Below are positions 7,837 through 17,274 of a DNA stretch of 64,000 bases, piece after piece. The notes beneath the pieces are model-generated. The model was not told where the DNA came from. It did no database searches and saw only the letters and a program-made list of their open reading frames with translations. Each line of letters begins with the position of its first letter. Position 1 is the first letter of the stretch. Location of the stretch: assembly GCA_963664045.2 (NCBI GenBank), contig CAXXGT010000013.1:248001-312000 (forward strand), given 5' to 3'. The position numbers and the translations under genes are program-made. The DNA comes from JAPPHA01 sp963664045 (GTDB lineage: Bacteria > Pseudomonadota > Alphaproteobacteria > Rhodobacterales > Rhodobacteraceae).

Positions 7837-9126
7837 ATGGAATTCAAGCCCAGATCCGATTTCCTGAATGTCCTGATTTCGAGGGGGTTTGTGCAGGATT
7901 GCACTGACCTTGAAGGCCTCGACCGGGAATTCACAAAGACTCCGCAGACTGCCTACATCGGATTTGATGCCACGGCCGACAGTTTACATGTCGGATCGTT
8001 GATCCAGATCATGTTGCTCAGGTGGTTGCAGAAAACCGGCCACCGCCCGATCGTCCTCATGGGTGGAGGAACTACGAAAATCGGGGATCCCTCGGGAAAG
8101 GACGAATCGAGGAAGTTGCTTTCTCCAGAAGTTATTGAACAGAATATCAAGGGGATACGTCAGGCATTTGAAGCCTATCTTCAATTTGGTGATGTTGGAA
8201 ACGGGGCCATCATGTCGAACAATTCTGCCTGGCTTGATCGGCTCAATTACGTGGAGTTTCTGAGGGATTACGGGCGTCACTTCACTGTCAACCGAATGCT
8301 CTCCTTCGAATCCGTGAAACGACGGCTGGATCGACAGCAACCGCTAACTTTCCTCGAGTTCAACTACATGCTGCTGCAGGCATATGATTTCATGGAACTG
8401 AACGCGCGATTCGACTGCCGGTTGCAAATGGGCGGCTCTGATCAGTGGGGCAATATCGTCAACGGCGTCGATCTCACGCGACGGGTCAATGGCTCGGATG
8501 TCTTCGGATTGACTTCACCCCTGCTTCAGCAAGCAGATGGAAGCAAGATGGGGAAAACGGCGTCAGGTGCCGTATGGCTGAACCGCGAGCGAATATCGAC
8601 ATTCGATTTCTGGCAATTCTGGCGAAACATCGCCGATGCTGACACAGGTCGTTTCCTGCTATTGTTCACCGAAATCGATCTTGACGAGTGTCGCAGGATG
8701 GGGGCGCTTGAGGGTTCGGAATTGAACGTGGCGAAAGCAACGCTTGCCACGGAAGTCACTACCTTGGCATTCGGTCGTCCCGCTGCAGAAAACGCTGAAG
8801 AGGTCGCGCGCGCTCTGTTTGGCTCGGAGGGCTCGAACGGAGGCGGGGAACAGCGAGACCGTTCGCAAATGGACGCGAGACTACCCGTCTGCCATGTCGA
8901 GATTTCGGAACCCGAAGAGCAGGACGTTTCGGTTGTTTCGCTTTTTGTGCAATCCGGACTTGTCAAGTCCGGCAAGGAGGCCAAAAGGCTTATCCAGGAC
9001 GGCGGTGCGCGGGTCGATCACGTCGTCATTTCTGAACCTGCATTCAGAATCAGCCGTGAAAAGCTCTCCAAAGGAGTCGTTTTGTCTGCCGGGAAAAAGC
9101 GACACATTCGCGTTATGCCTGGCTGA
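7837..9126 (+). CDS. tyrS: Tyrosyl-tRNA synthetase
   Basis: It charges tRNA-Tyr with tyrosine. The product has 429 residues with a class I Rossmann fold. The HIGH-equivalent is HVGS (51-54), the tyrosine/ATP pocket includes GGGTTKIGDPSGKDESR (76-92) and MGGSDQWGN (198-206), and the KMSKS loop is KMGKT (237-241). The C-terminal 60 residues form an S4 RNA-binding domain (SGLVKSGKEAKRLIQDG). The ATG at 7837 is preferred. The open frame extends upstream to 7366, but that part lies antisense to anmK and does not resemble the family. Confidence 0.96.
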   Translation: MEFKPRSDFLNVLISRGFVQDCTDLEGLDREFTKTPQTAYIGFDATADSLHVGSLIQIMLLRWLQKTGHRPIVLMGGGTTKIGDPSGKDESRKLLSPEVIEQNIKGIRQAFEAYLQFGDVGNGAIMSNNSAWLDRLNYVEFLRDYGRHFTVNRMLSFESVKRRLDRQQPLTFLEFNYMLLQAYDFMELNARFDCRLQMGGSDQWGNIVNGVDLTRRVNGSDVFGLTSPLLQQADGSKMGKTASGAVWLNRERISTFDFWQFWRNIADADTGRFLLLFTEIDLDECRRMGALEGSELNVAKATLATEVTTLAFGRPAAENAEEVARALFGSEGSNGGGEQRDRSQMDARLPVCHVEISEPEEQDVSVVSLFVQSGLVKSGKEAKRLIQDGGARVDHVVISEPAFRISREKLSKGVVLSAGKKRHIRVMPG

Positions 9127-9355
9127 GTCGATCCCAATGCCCAATACGCCCCCACAATCTCAAATTCCGACGTTGAAAGCGGTTCACAAGGCCTTCAAAG
9201 TGGCGATGGAGAACAATCACGGCAGTTAGACGCCTTATCTCTGGCAGTATTGCGAACATAAGGACCGGCATGTCTGCCAATTTGAAAATTGCGCTTTGAC
9301 AGACTTTTCATGGATGCCGATGGGCCTACGGACGAGCAATTCGTGATCGTCAACG

Positions 9356-9700
9356 GGCGTACGAAACGGTGCCCCCTCGGTGATCGTCGGGATGCTGGAG
9401 AAGGCACCGGAGGTGACGAAACTGTGGGCGGATGGTGGCTACCAGGGTCCGAAGCTTGTCTCGAAGCTTGAGGAACTTGACCTTGGCGGTCTGCTGGAGA
9501 TCGTTGAAAAGCCGAAGGATATCAAGGGATTCACGGTGCTGTACCGTCGCTGGGTTGTGGAGCGGACGTTTGGCTGGATGTCGCGGTGCCGGCGGTTGGC
9601 GAAGGATTTCGAGCGCAGCCTGTCGAGTTCACTGGCGTGGTGTCAGCTGGCGGCCTGCCGCTTCATGATGCGGCGGGTGGCGCGTGAGGCATCCCATTGA
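9356..9700 (+). pseudogene. IS5-family transposase remnant (C-terminal part)
   Basis: From about 9356 the frame reads NGAPSVIVGM, then LWADGGYQGPKL, LEIVEK and the block RRWVVERTFGWMSRCRRLAKDFE. These are the DDE-domain blocks of the IS5 (IS427-like) family, with the last block carrying the catalytic Glu region. The N-terminal half, including the first catalytic Asp, is missing. Immediately upstream (9295-9355) only a scrambled short frame precedes it. No flanking inverted repeats were found. The remainder of the 9127-9857 gap shows no gene. Confidence 0.82.
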
Positions 9701-9857
9701 AACAAAAGAAGAAAAAATCGCACAAAGTCGAGCTAAGACGGCCATAGGCCGCAATTGGACGAGAACTGTATTTCTCCACCGAAGAGATGGCCGCCACTTC
9801 CTCCTAAGGTGACGGCGACAGCATCACCCTGCGGACGAACGGCTGTAGGACGTGTCT

Positions 9858-10376
9858 TCAACGGTTATCTTCCATATTTCCGTTAGACCGCAACCTCTTG
9901 TAAAGAGCATCGGCGATATCGGGATCAACGAATCGGGAAATGTCCCCGCTAAGCCGCGCAATTTCCTTCACCAAGCGCGATGCGATCGCCTGATACTCCG
10001 TGTCAGCCATCAGGAATACGGTCTCGATACGTTCATCGAGAAGTCGGTTCATTCCAACCATTTGAAATTCGTATTCAAAGTCCGAAACGGCCCGGAGCCC
10101 TCGAATAATGATATTTGCTGATACGTCCTGCGCACATTGAACCAGAAGATTTCCGAAAGGATGAACCGAAATCTTGATCTCCGCCACGTTTGCGATCTTC
10201 TCGCTGATGCTCGTTACCATCTCCACCCGCTCTTCGAGCGAAAACAACGGTTCCTTGTCGGCGTTGATGGCGACTCCGACAACGAGATGATCGACAAGGT
10301 TGCACGCCCGTTTCAGGATGTCGACGTGGCCAAGTGTTACTGGGTCGAACGTGCCTGGATACAGTCCCGTACGCAT
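9858..10376 (-). CDS. coaD: Phosphopantetheine adenylyltransferase CoaD
   Basis: It catalyses the fourth step of coenzyme A synthesis, adding AMP from ATP to 4'-phosphopantetheine. The product has 172 residues. The nucleotidyltransferase motif is PGTFDPVTLGHVDI, with the catalytic His at residue 17. Other family blocks are IIIRGLRAVSDFEYE and the ISSR-like AIASRLVKEIA stretch near the end. The ATG at 10376 gives the normal N-terminus (MRTGLYPGTFDP). A longer in-frame extension to 10454 is not family-like. The gene is divergent from the mmsA operon across about 260 bp. Confidence 0.96.
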   Translation of the reverse strand: MRTGLYPGTFDPVTLGHVDILKRACNLVDHLVVGVAINADKEPLFSLEERVEMVTSISEKIANVAEIKISVHPFGNLLVQCAQDVSANIIIRGLRAVSDFEYEFQMVGMNRLLDERIETVFLMADTEYQAIASRLVKEIARLSGDISRFVDPDIADALYKRLRSNGNMEDNR

Positions 10377-10637
10377 GAGTTGCCTCTCGCTTCGCCATTT
10401 TTGCCTTCGCAATTGTGCCGCAAACGCAAAACAGGTTTGCCAATATGAGGTCAAGTCAAATCATGAACATTCCCGTGCATCACGGGTTTCGGACAAGCAG
10501 TCGGCGTGGGATTATCGTTCCAGGTCCGTGATCCGACACCTTGTCAGCGCCATTGCGTCAATGTGCCGATTTGAGTTAGTTGCCATGATCGAAATTCGCT
10601 GTGGGACACCCCTGCGGCTCAATCGACTTGGGAGCGA

Positions 10638-12140
10638 ATGATGGAAGAGATCTCACATTTCCTGGACGGGAAACGGGTCAATGGCGTGGCAGGACGTTTC
10701 GCGGACGTCTACAATCCGGCGACAGGCGAGGTTATCGCAAGAGTTCCGCTGGCCAGTGCCGATGAACTGGACAGAGCGGTCAAAGGAGCAAAAAAAGCAC
10801 AGCCATCCTGGGCCGCCACGAACCCACAGCGCCGCGCGCGCGTAATGATGACGTTCGTGTCGCTGCTGAACCGTGACATGGACCGGCTTGCGAAAGCATT
10901 GTCCAGAGAGCATGGAAAGACTCTTCCGGATGCCCGCGGCGACATTCAGCGTGGTCTGGAAGTCGCTGAATTCTGTATCGGCGCCCCACATTTTCTCAAA
11001 GGCGAATTCACGGACAGCGCCGGCCCGGGAATCGACATGTATTCGATGCGCCAACCCGTTGGAGTGGTTGCAGGAATCACCCCATTCAACTTTCCCGCGA
11101 TGATTCCAATGTGGAAATTCTGTCCGGCAATCGCGGCCGGAAACGCCTTCATTCTCAAGCCGTCCGAACGCGATCCTTCAGTGACAGTCATGCTAGCGGA
11201 GCTCCTGCAGGAAGCGGGACTCCCGGATGGTATTCTGCAGGTCGTGCACGGAGACAAGGTCGCAGTCGACGCAATTCTTGATCACGATGACATCGGCGCG
11301 GTCGGATTCGTTGGATCAACACCGATCGCGGAGTACATTTACGCGCGCGCCAGCAGGAATGGAAAGCGTGTCCAGTGCTTCGGCGGGGCCAAGAACCACA
11401 TGATCGTCATGCCCGATGCTGACATGGAACAGGCGTCGGACGCCCTGGTGGGGTCAGGATACGGAGCTGCTGGTGAACGCTGCATGGCGGTGTCGGTTGC
11501 GGTACCGGTTGGCGATGCAACGGCCGATGCGCTACGCGAAAAACTGGTGCCGAAAATCGAATCCCTCAAGGTTGGTCCCTATACCGCTGACGACGACATA
11601 GATTACGGACCGCTGATCACCGGCGAGGCCAAGGAACGGGTTCTCGGTCTCGTGCAGTCCGGCATTGAAGCCGGCGCGGAACTCGTGGTCGATGGCCGGG
11701 ACTTTTCCTTGCAGGGTTATGAGAACGGGTTCTTCGTCGGGCCGCATCTCTTTGACCGGGTGACAAGGGACATGGACATCTACAAGATCGAGATATTCGG
11801 TCCGGTTCTGTCCACCGTCAGGGCGGATTCGTATGATGCTGCCCTGGATCTCGCAATGGAAAACGAGTTCGGCAATGGAGCCGCGATTTTCACGCGCGAT
11901 GGCGACACCGCGCGAGATTTCGCAAGCCGGATCAACATCGGAATGGTCGGAGTCAATGTCCCGATCCCGGTACCGTTGGCGTTTCATACATTCGGGGGAT
12001 GGAAAAAGTCGGCGTTCGGTGACCTCAACCAGCACGGGCCGGATTCTTTCAGATTCTATACGAGGACCAAGACGGTCACATCCCGATGGCCGTCGGGAAT
12101 CAAGGAAGGCGCGGCATTCTCGATTCCCGTCATGGAGTGA
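10638..12140 (+). CDS. mmsA: Methylmalonate-semialdehyde dehydrogenase (CoA-acylating)
   Basis: It converts methylmalonate semialdehyde plus NAD+ and CoA into propionyl-CoA and CO2, the last step of the distal valine pathway. The product has 500 residues and belongs to the aldehyde dehydrogenase superfamily. It shows GITPFNFPAMIPMW (146-159), KPSERDP (174-180), the FGGAKNH segment (248-254) and the catalytic cysteine in GERCMA (C282). The family variant KNHMIVMPDAD is diagnostic of MmsA. A GGGAGCG ribosome site precedes the two adjacent ATGs at 10638 and 10641. It is the first gene of the valine operon. Confidence 0.96.
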   Translation: MMEEISHFLDGKRVNGVAGRFADVYNPATGEVIARVPLASADELDRAVKGAKKAQPSWAATNPQRRARVMMTFVSLLNRDMDRLAKALSREHGKTLPDARGDIQRGLEVAEFCIGAPHFLKGEFTDSAGPGIDMYSMRQPVGVVAGITPFNFPAMIPMWKFCPAIAAGNAFILKPSERDPSVTVMLAELLQEAGLPDGILQVVHGDKVAVDAILDHDDIGAVGFVGSTPIAEYIYARASRNGKRVQCFGGAKNHMIVMPDADMEQASDALVGSGYGAAGERCMAVSVAVPVGDATADALREKLVPKIESLKVGPYTADDDIDYGPLITGEAKERVLGLVQSGIEAGAELVVDGRDFSLQGYENGFFVGPHLFDRVTRDMDIYKIEIFGPVLSTVRADSYDAALDLAMENEFGNGAAIFTRDGDTARDFASRINIGMVGVNVPIPVPLAFHTFGGWKKSAFGDLNQHGPDSFRFYTRTKTVTSRWPSGIKEGAAFSIPVME

Positions 12141-12286
12141 CGGCAAAACGGGATGTAGACCGAAAGTCCGCGAACCTGGCCACAGGGTGTATTGCCCAGA
12201 AGATTCGTCGCCCGGACGAAATCTGAGCGGACGGTATATGGTCGGACTTCAGGATTCCGGAGGACGGCATCACGAAAGGACATGCC

Positions 12287-13435
12287 GTGGAGTTTCAGCT
12301 TTCGGACGAACAGCGGGCGATATTCGATATCGCCCGCGAATTCGGGCAAGATCGGATTGAACCGCATGCCCTTGAATGGGACCGCGTTGGAACCATTCCG
12401 AAATCCCTTTGGCGCGAGTTTGGCGAACTCGGCTTTGGTGCGATGTTTGCGCCCGAATCCATGGGCGGAACGGGGTTGTCCCGTCTTGACGGAACCCTGG
12501 TTTTCGAAGGTCTCTCGGCTGCCTGTCCTTCGGTCGCATCCTTCCTGTCAATCCACAACATGTGCGCCTGGATGGTGGCGACCTATGGAGGTCCGGCTCT
12601 TCGCGACAGGTATCTCGATGGCCTCGCGTCCATGGAAAGGGTCGCGTCATATTGCCTGTCCGAACCGGGCTCAGGTTCGGATGCGGCCGCGCTGAACACT
12701 CGGGCAGTTCGTACCAACGACGGATACGCCCTGACCGGATCGAAGGCGTTCATTTCAGGTGGCGGCTATTCTGATCTTTACATCGTCATGTGCCGTACCG
12801 GCGGAAATGGCCCCAAGGGAATCTCCAGTATTGTCGTGGAATCCGGAACGCCTGGTCTCGGGTTCGGCGCACTCGAAGACAAGCTGGGCTGGCGGGCTCA
12901 ACCAACGACACAGGTCAATCTTGAAGATGCCCGGGTCCCCTTTGAAAACTTGCTCGGTGACGAAGGGGAAGGCTTTACCTATGCCATGGCCGGACTGGAC
13001 GGCGGGCGATTGAACATTGCGGCCTGCGCGCTCGGCGCAGCGCAAGGCGTGTTCGACAGGACATTGACCTATATGGCCGAACGCAAGGCATTCGGGCAAA
13101 CGCTGAACCAGTTCCAGGCACTACAGTTTCGGCTCGCAGACGCAGAAACCGAGCTACAGGCAGGTAGAGTGTTTCTGAGGCAGGCGGCGTGGAAGTTGGA
13201 CCGGGGCGACCCGGATGCAACCATGCACTGCGCAATGGCAAAACGATTTGTCACCGACCTCGCATTTCACGTGGCCAATGATTGCCTGCAGTTGCATGGC
13301 GGTTATGGTTACCTTTCCGATTACGGTATCGAAAAAATCGTGCGGGATCTGAGGGTCCATCAAATTCTTGAAGGGACGAACGAAATCATGCGCCTCATCG
13401 TCAGCAGGGAGCTGATCGGCAGGGATCGGCCGTGA
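12287..13435 (+). CDS. Acyl-CoA dehydrogenase, probably isobutyryl-CoA dehydrogenase
   Basis: An FAD flavoenzyme predicted to oxidise isobutyryl-CoA to methacrylyl-CoA. It has 382 residues with the family blocks YCLSEPGSGSDAA, KAFISGGGYSDLY, ERKAFGQ and QLHGGYGYL. The catalytic Glu lies in LEGTNEIM (about residue 362). The C-terminal catalytic Glu and the sequence around it fit the ACAD8-like short-branched group. Substrate assignment comes mainly from its place between mmsA and the hydroxyisobutyryl-CoA hydrolase. The start is a GTG with GAAAGGA upstream, and its stop overlaps the next start. Confidence 0.9.
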   Translation: MEFQLSDEQRAIFDIAREFGQDRIEPHALEWDRVGTIPKSLWREFGELGFGAMFAPESMGGTGLSRLDGTLVFEGLSAACPSVASFLSIHNMCAWMVATYGGPALRDRYLDGLASMERVASYCLSEPGSGSDAAALNTRAVRTNDGYALTGSKAFISGGGYSDLYIVMCRTGGNGPKGISSIVVESGTPGLGFGALEDKLGWRAQPTTQVNLEDARVPFENLLGDEGEGFTYAMAGLDGGRLNIAACALGAAQGVFDRTLTYMAERKAFGQTLNQFQALQFRLADAETELQAGRVFLRQAAWKLDRGDPDATMHCAMAKRFVTDLAFHVANDCLQLHGGYGYLSDYGIEKIVRDLRVHQILEGTNEIMRLIVSRELIGRDRP

Positions 13436-14466
13436 GCGACATCATTTGTCGTCGTGAAGGCAAGGTGGGGAGAATCACCTTGCAACGTCCCAAGGCCCTG
13501 AACGCGCTAAGCCATGCTATGATCGCCGAGATCGAGCGCGCCATCGATTCCTGGTGGCAGGACAACGATGTCAACTTCGTCATGATCGAAGGTGCCGGGG
13601 AGCGGGCATTCAGCGCCGGCGGCGATATCCAGGAAATGTACGATACCGCCACGCGCGGCGATTTCGAATACGGACGCCGGTTTTGGCGTGACGAATATCG
13701 CCTGAATGCCAAGATATTCAATTTTCCCAAACCGTGGGTTGCGTTCATGCAAGGGTTTACAATGGGTGGCGGGGTCGGCGTTTCGTGTCACGGGTCCCAC
13801 CGGGTTGTCTGTGAAAACAGCATCGTTGCCATGCCCGAGTGCGGGATCGGCCTCGTTCCGGATGTGGGTGGATCACTGTTGCTGGCGCGCGCACCCGGGA
13901 GGATGGGGGAATACCTTGGGACAACGGGAACCAGGATGGGACCCGCGGATGCCATTTACGCCGGATTCGCGGACTACTTTGCCCCAGATGAAAGCTGGGA
14001 AGAGATCAAGGCAGATCTTGTCGAAACGGGTGAAGTGGGAATCCTGGACGATCGAGCCACCTTTGCCTCGGGCGGAGTCCTGCATGAAAGGCAACGTGAA
14101 GTTGATCGGCACTTTGGAGGAGAAACGATTGCCGACATTCTCAGGTCGATGTTCGCATCTCCTGACGGGTTCACGGAAGCGGCCTTGAGTACCATCTCCC
14201 GGAACTGCCCGTTGTCTGTCGCATGTTGCGTTGAAATCGTTCACCGTGTCCGTGAAAGCGATACGATTTTCCGGGCACTCAGGGAAGAGTTCAGGTTCAC
14301 CCTCCGCTCGGCCGAGCATGGGGATTTTATCGAAGGCATCAGGGCCGCGGTCATTGACCGTGATCGAAACCCTCGGTGGCGCCATTCGGACATCAATGCG
14401 GTTTCCGATCTTGATGTCGTGAGAATGCTCATGCCGTTAGGCGACGACGAACTGAAACTCGAATAG
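13432..14466 (+). CDS. 3-hydroxyisobutyryl-CoA hydrolase (HIBCH-like)
   Basis: A crotonase-fold enzyme of 344 residues that hydrolyses 3-hydroxyisobutyryl-CoA to free 3-hydroxyisobutyrate, which removes CoA from a reactive intermediate. The oxyanion hole residues are in SAGGD (61-65) and GGG (112-114). The HIBCH-type catalytic pair is PECGIGLVPDVGG (E136 and D144). The GTG start at 13432 overlaps the preceding stop (GTGA). The C-terminal extension with RNPRWRH matches the hydrolase family rather than plain enoyl-CoA hydratases. No separate hydratase gene for methacrylyl-CoA lies in this operon. Confidence 0.92.
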   Translation: MSDIICRREGKVGRITLQRPKALNALSHAMIAEIERAIDSWWQDNDVNFVMIEGAGERAFSAGGDIQEMYDTATRGDFEYGRRFWRDEYRLNAKIFNFPKPWVAFMQGFTMGGGVGVSCHGSHRVVCENSIVAMPECGIGLVPDVGGSLLLARAPGRMGEYLGTTGTRMGPADAIYAGFADYFAPDESWEEIKADLVETGEVGILDDRATFASGGVLHERQREVDRHFGGETIADILRSMFASPDGFTEAALSTISRNCPLSVACCVEIVHRVRESDTIFRALREEFRFTLRSAEHGDFIEGIRAAVIDRDRNPRWRHSDINAVSDLDVVRMLMPLGDDELKLE

Positions 14467-14477
14467 GAAGGATTCGC

Positions 14478-15380
14478 ATGATGAGGATCGGGTTTGTAGG
14501 TCTTGGAAACATGGGTTTCCCGATGGCACGAAACCTGGCTGCGGCAGGGCTGGATGTCGTCGGGTTCGATATCGCTACCGAAGTGCCTGATGGTGTCAGC
14601 CAGGGAGAGGACGTGAGGGTGATGTCGACAGGCAAGAATGTCGTTATCACGATGCTGCCTGACGGCGACGTAGTACGGGCTGTTGCGGCCGAGATCATCC
14701 CGGTCATGCAACGGGGTTCGGTTTTGCTGGATTGTTCGACAATCGATGTCGAGTCGGCTCGTGCGGTTGCAAGCAATGCAGAAAGTGCGGGCATCCACTT
14801 TGTCGATGCGCCGGTTTCCGGGGGAATTGCCGGAGCCGATGCCGGAACATTGACATTCATGGCTGGCGGAACGTCTGTCGCCTATGAAATTGTTCGGCCG
14901 CTTTTCGAGATCATGGGTCAGCGCTCGGTCCATTGCGGAGACAGCGGGAGTGGTCAGACCGCCAAGATCTGCAACAACATGATATTCGGGGTGACCCTGA
15001 TTGGAACGTGCGAGGCGTTTGTTCTTGCAGACCGGCTCGGACTCGATCGACAGAAACTTTTCGATGTCGTCTCGACCTCGTCGGGTTACAGCTGGACGAT
15101 GAACGCCTACTGCCCTGCCCCTGGCGTTGGTCCGGTCTCTCCGGCCGACAATGATTATCGGCCCGGGTTCTCTGCCGAACTGATGCTTAAGGATCTTCGA
15201 CTCAGCCAAAGAGCGGCCGAACAGGTTGACGCGGACACGCAACTCGGTCGTCTCGCGACTGATCTCTTCGAACAGTTTGTCGACAAGGAAGACGGTCTCG
15301 GAAAGGACTGCACTGCCATGCTCCCGAGACTGGAGACCAGAAAGCGGACACAGTGCCGATCCTCTGAAAAGCGCGCGTAA
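14478..15380 (+). CDS. mmsB: 3-hydroxyisobutyrate dehydrogenase
   Basis: It oxidises 3-hydroxyisobutyrate to methylmalonate semialdehyde using NAD+, supplying MmsA. The product has 300 residues. The Rossmann motif is GFVGLGNMGFPMARNL, the substrate loop is DAPVSGG (110-116), and the catalytic lysine is in GQTAKICNN (K163). The all-alpha C-terminal half carries PGFSAELMLKDL. The gene follows the hydrolase by 11 bp and has AGGA upstream of ATG. The last 20 residues are Arg/Lys-rich and slightly longer than usual. Confidence 0.96.
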   Translation: MMRIGFVGLGNMGFPMARNLAAAGLDVVGFDIATEVPDGVSQGEDVRVMSTGKNVVITMLPDGDVVRAVAAEIIPVMQRGSVLLDCSTIDVESARAVASNAESAGIHFVDAPVSGGIAGADAGTLTFMAGGTSVAYEIVRPLFEIMGQRSVHCGDSGSGQTAKICNNMIFGVTLIGTCEAFVLADRLGLDRQKLFDVVSTSSGYSWTMNAYCPAPGVGPVSPADNDYRPGFSAELMLKDLRLSQRAAEQVDADTQLGRLATDLFEQFVDKEDGLGKDCTAMLPRLETRKRTQCRSSEKRA

Positions 15381-15685
15381 GTCCGGGAATTCTGACCTGT
15401 TCCTTAAAGGAATTTCACCATGCGATGCCGGTCCTGGCGCTGGTTCTGCATGCTCCCTGCGGGTTTCTTTCGCCGACACCGAATGCTCAGCCGCGACGTT
15501 GGCCGCATGTCCGATTTGCAAAAGATCCCAGGGGCCGGAAAATTGCTTACGATAGACTTGGCAGTCAGGTTAAACTGGTTTTGAAAGCCGGCTGGCATCC
15601 GGACGTTTCACGAGTCTGAAATCCACCCGATAGCCGCTCAGGCCGTGCGGTCTTGGTGGCGGGTCGGTAATGAAGGGACTGGTTT
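15381..15685 (+). other. Intergenic stretch after the valine operon
   Basis: No gene is supported here. A 54-codon frame starts at 15421 after an AAAGGA-like ribosome site, but its Arg-rich, Cys/Trp-rich translation resembles no family, so I do not call it. No clear terminator hairpin was seen. Confidence 0.4.
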
Positions 15686-16663
15686 ATGGCGAGCGATTCA
15701 ACCATGGGCGACGAGCGGAATTACATTCTTGCTACCGTGAAAGAAAATGTCAGCCTGACGGTTATTGACGCCGTGACGAGAGAGATAAACGCAATCGTGC
15801 CGGTAGGAGAAAGCGGCGTCGCCAAGCCGCACGAAATCGCCGTAACGTCCGACGGATGCATGGCTTTCGTCTCGCTCTACGGTGACAAGGACTATGGAAA
15901 CAATACACCTGACAACCGGCTGGGCGTTGTCAACCTCAGGACCATGACATTCGATGGGCATGTCGATCTGGGTCTCTATCGCGGTCCCCACGCCATGATG
16001 ACTGATCCCATGGGCAAGATCTGGGTTACTGTTGAGCACAATTGCTGTGTCGTGATCGTTGATCCGGTTTCCAGGGAAATCGAACACACGATTTGGCTGG
16101 AGGTTCCCTGCCACTTTCTTTCTGCCGCACCAGATGGGTCGACAATCTGGTTTTCGGCGAAGGAATACCCCGTGATTGTGGAGGTGGATATCTTATCGCG
16201 GCGGGTAGTTTCACGCATTCCGGTATCGGTCGGTGCACAGGCGATCCGCGTATCTCCCGATGGCAGAATTCTCTATGTGGGCGACTTTCATAGACCATTG
16301 CTGCACTTGATTGATCTGGCAACACGGGAAGTCGTACAGACCGTCGGCCTGACTGGTGTTCCTGGCTGGCCGTTTAGCAGTCGTGACGGCACGTGGGTCA
16401 TCGTTACGACATATGATGAGTCGAAGAAACTGGGCTATGTCGAACTGTTGAACAGAAGCGACTTGACGGACGTCAGGGTTGTCGAAGTCCCCGCCGAACC
16501 GTTCCATGCTCTGCCGGAACCCGACAACCGGCATTTGCTGGTTGCCCTCGCCAGTGGTGAAATCACGAGAATCGATCTGAAGACCGGAACGATTGTCGAA
16601 GGCGGATTTCCTGCCGGTGGCAAGATGCCCGAAATGCTCCTCTACGTTAATGTCCGGACGTAG
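15686..16663 (+). CDS. YVTN/YncE-like beta-propeller protein
   Basis: A 325-residue protein of unknown function. It consists of repeated blades with the pattern seen in YncE and 40-residue YVTN beta-propellers: I-D/V-T-R-E segments (IDAVTREINAIV, VDPVSREIEHTIW, VDILSRRVVSRIPV, IDLATREVVQTV), each followed by S-P/S-D-G turns (APDGSTIWFSA, SPDGRILYVG). The ATG has AAGGGA seven bases upstream. No signal peptide is visible, so unlike many periplasmic family members it may stay in the cytoplasm. Neighbours give no clue to its role. YncE-type proteins bind DNA or act as periplasmic binding scaffolds, but nothing here shows either. Confidence 0.8.
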   Translation: MASDSTMGDERNYILATVKENVSLTVIDAVTREINAIVPVGESGVAKPHEIAVTSDGCMAFVSLYGDKDYGNNTPDNRLGVVNLRTMTFDGHVDLGLYRGPHAMMTDPMGKIWVTVEHNCCVVIVDPVSREIEHTIWLEVPCHFLSAAPDGSTIWFSAKEYPVIVEVDILSRRVVSRIPVSVGAQAIRVSPDGRILYVGDFHRPLLHLIDLATREVVQTVGLTGVPGWPFSSRDGTWVIVTTYDESKKLGYVELLNRSDLTDVRVVEVPAEPFHALPEPDNRHLLVALASGEITRIDLKTGTIVEGGFPAGGKMPEMLLYVNVRT

Positions 16664-17274
16664 TTCAGCACCCGCGTCAGAGCATTCTGACTCTCCCGGT
16701 TTCGCACGCCACTTCGTAGGCGTCGGATGAACCGGAACCATTCGGATTGCTCTAACGATCATGGCAGGCTTTGCACTTCCGCCCCGATCGGCATGAAATT
16801 CTGGTGACACGGCCCGTGCTGTTGCTGCATGATGCGGTAGGGAGGCAGCACAATGGCCGTATCTTTTATGGTGAGCCTTAGGCTTCGCGAACCTGAACTG
16901 GTCCGAGATCGGACGGTCCGAGCCCCGAAATATCTCCAGTCGTTCAGGGCTGTGAACGTGCATCAAAATGCACCCTTGCCCCTCGTGGCACGTCGCTATC
17001 CAAACCCGTCCGGTCCCGCTGCTTCCTTTCAGTTGATTTCGGATCGGAGGGCCTGAACACCGGTTGCAGACACCTGTTTGTCAGGAAGCCACTCCGACGG
17101 GTTTGATGCCGGGCCACAATCGGGGCTGCCCGAGCCGTCAATCCATCGGCGCGGATGCTCGGCACATCCTTTCGCAGCGCGATTCTGCGAACGGAATCGC
17201 ATATCCCAAAATGCCAGGTTCCGGTGAGGGAATTCACATCAAGGTCAATTTTGGAATCGCGGCGCCGGTCAGTC
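16664..17274. other. 611-bp gap between convergent genes
   Basis: The gap separates the plus-strand beta-propeller gene from the minus-strand DUF1302 gene. Open frames here have poor codon structure and no recognisable motifs. It may be decayed coding DNA, but no parent gene can be named. Confidence 0.4.

Noticed and set aside
14241..15521. 426-codon minus-strand frame over mmsB
   Set aside because: Antisense shadow of mmsB and the hydrolase gene. High GC produces long shadow frames.
15421..15585. 54-codon frame with an AAAGGA-like site
   Set aside because: Arg/Trp-rich translation with no homology seen. Too little support to call a gene.
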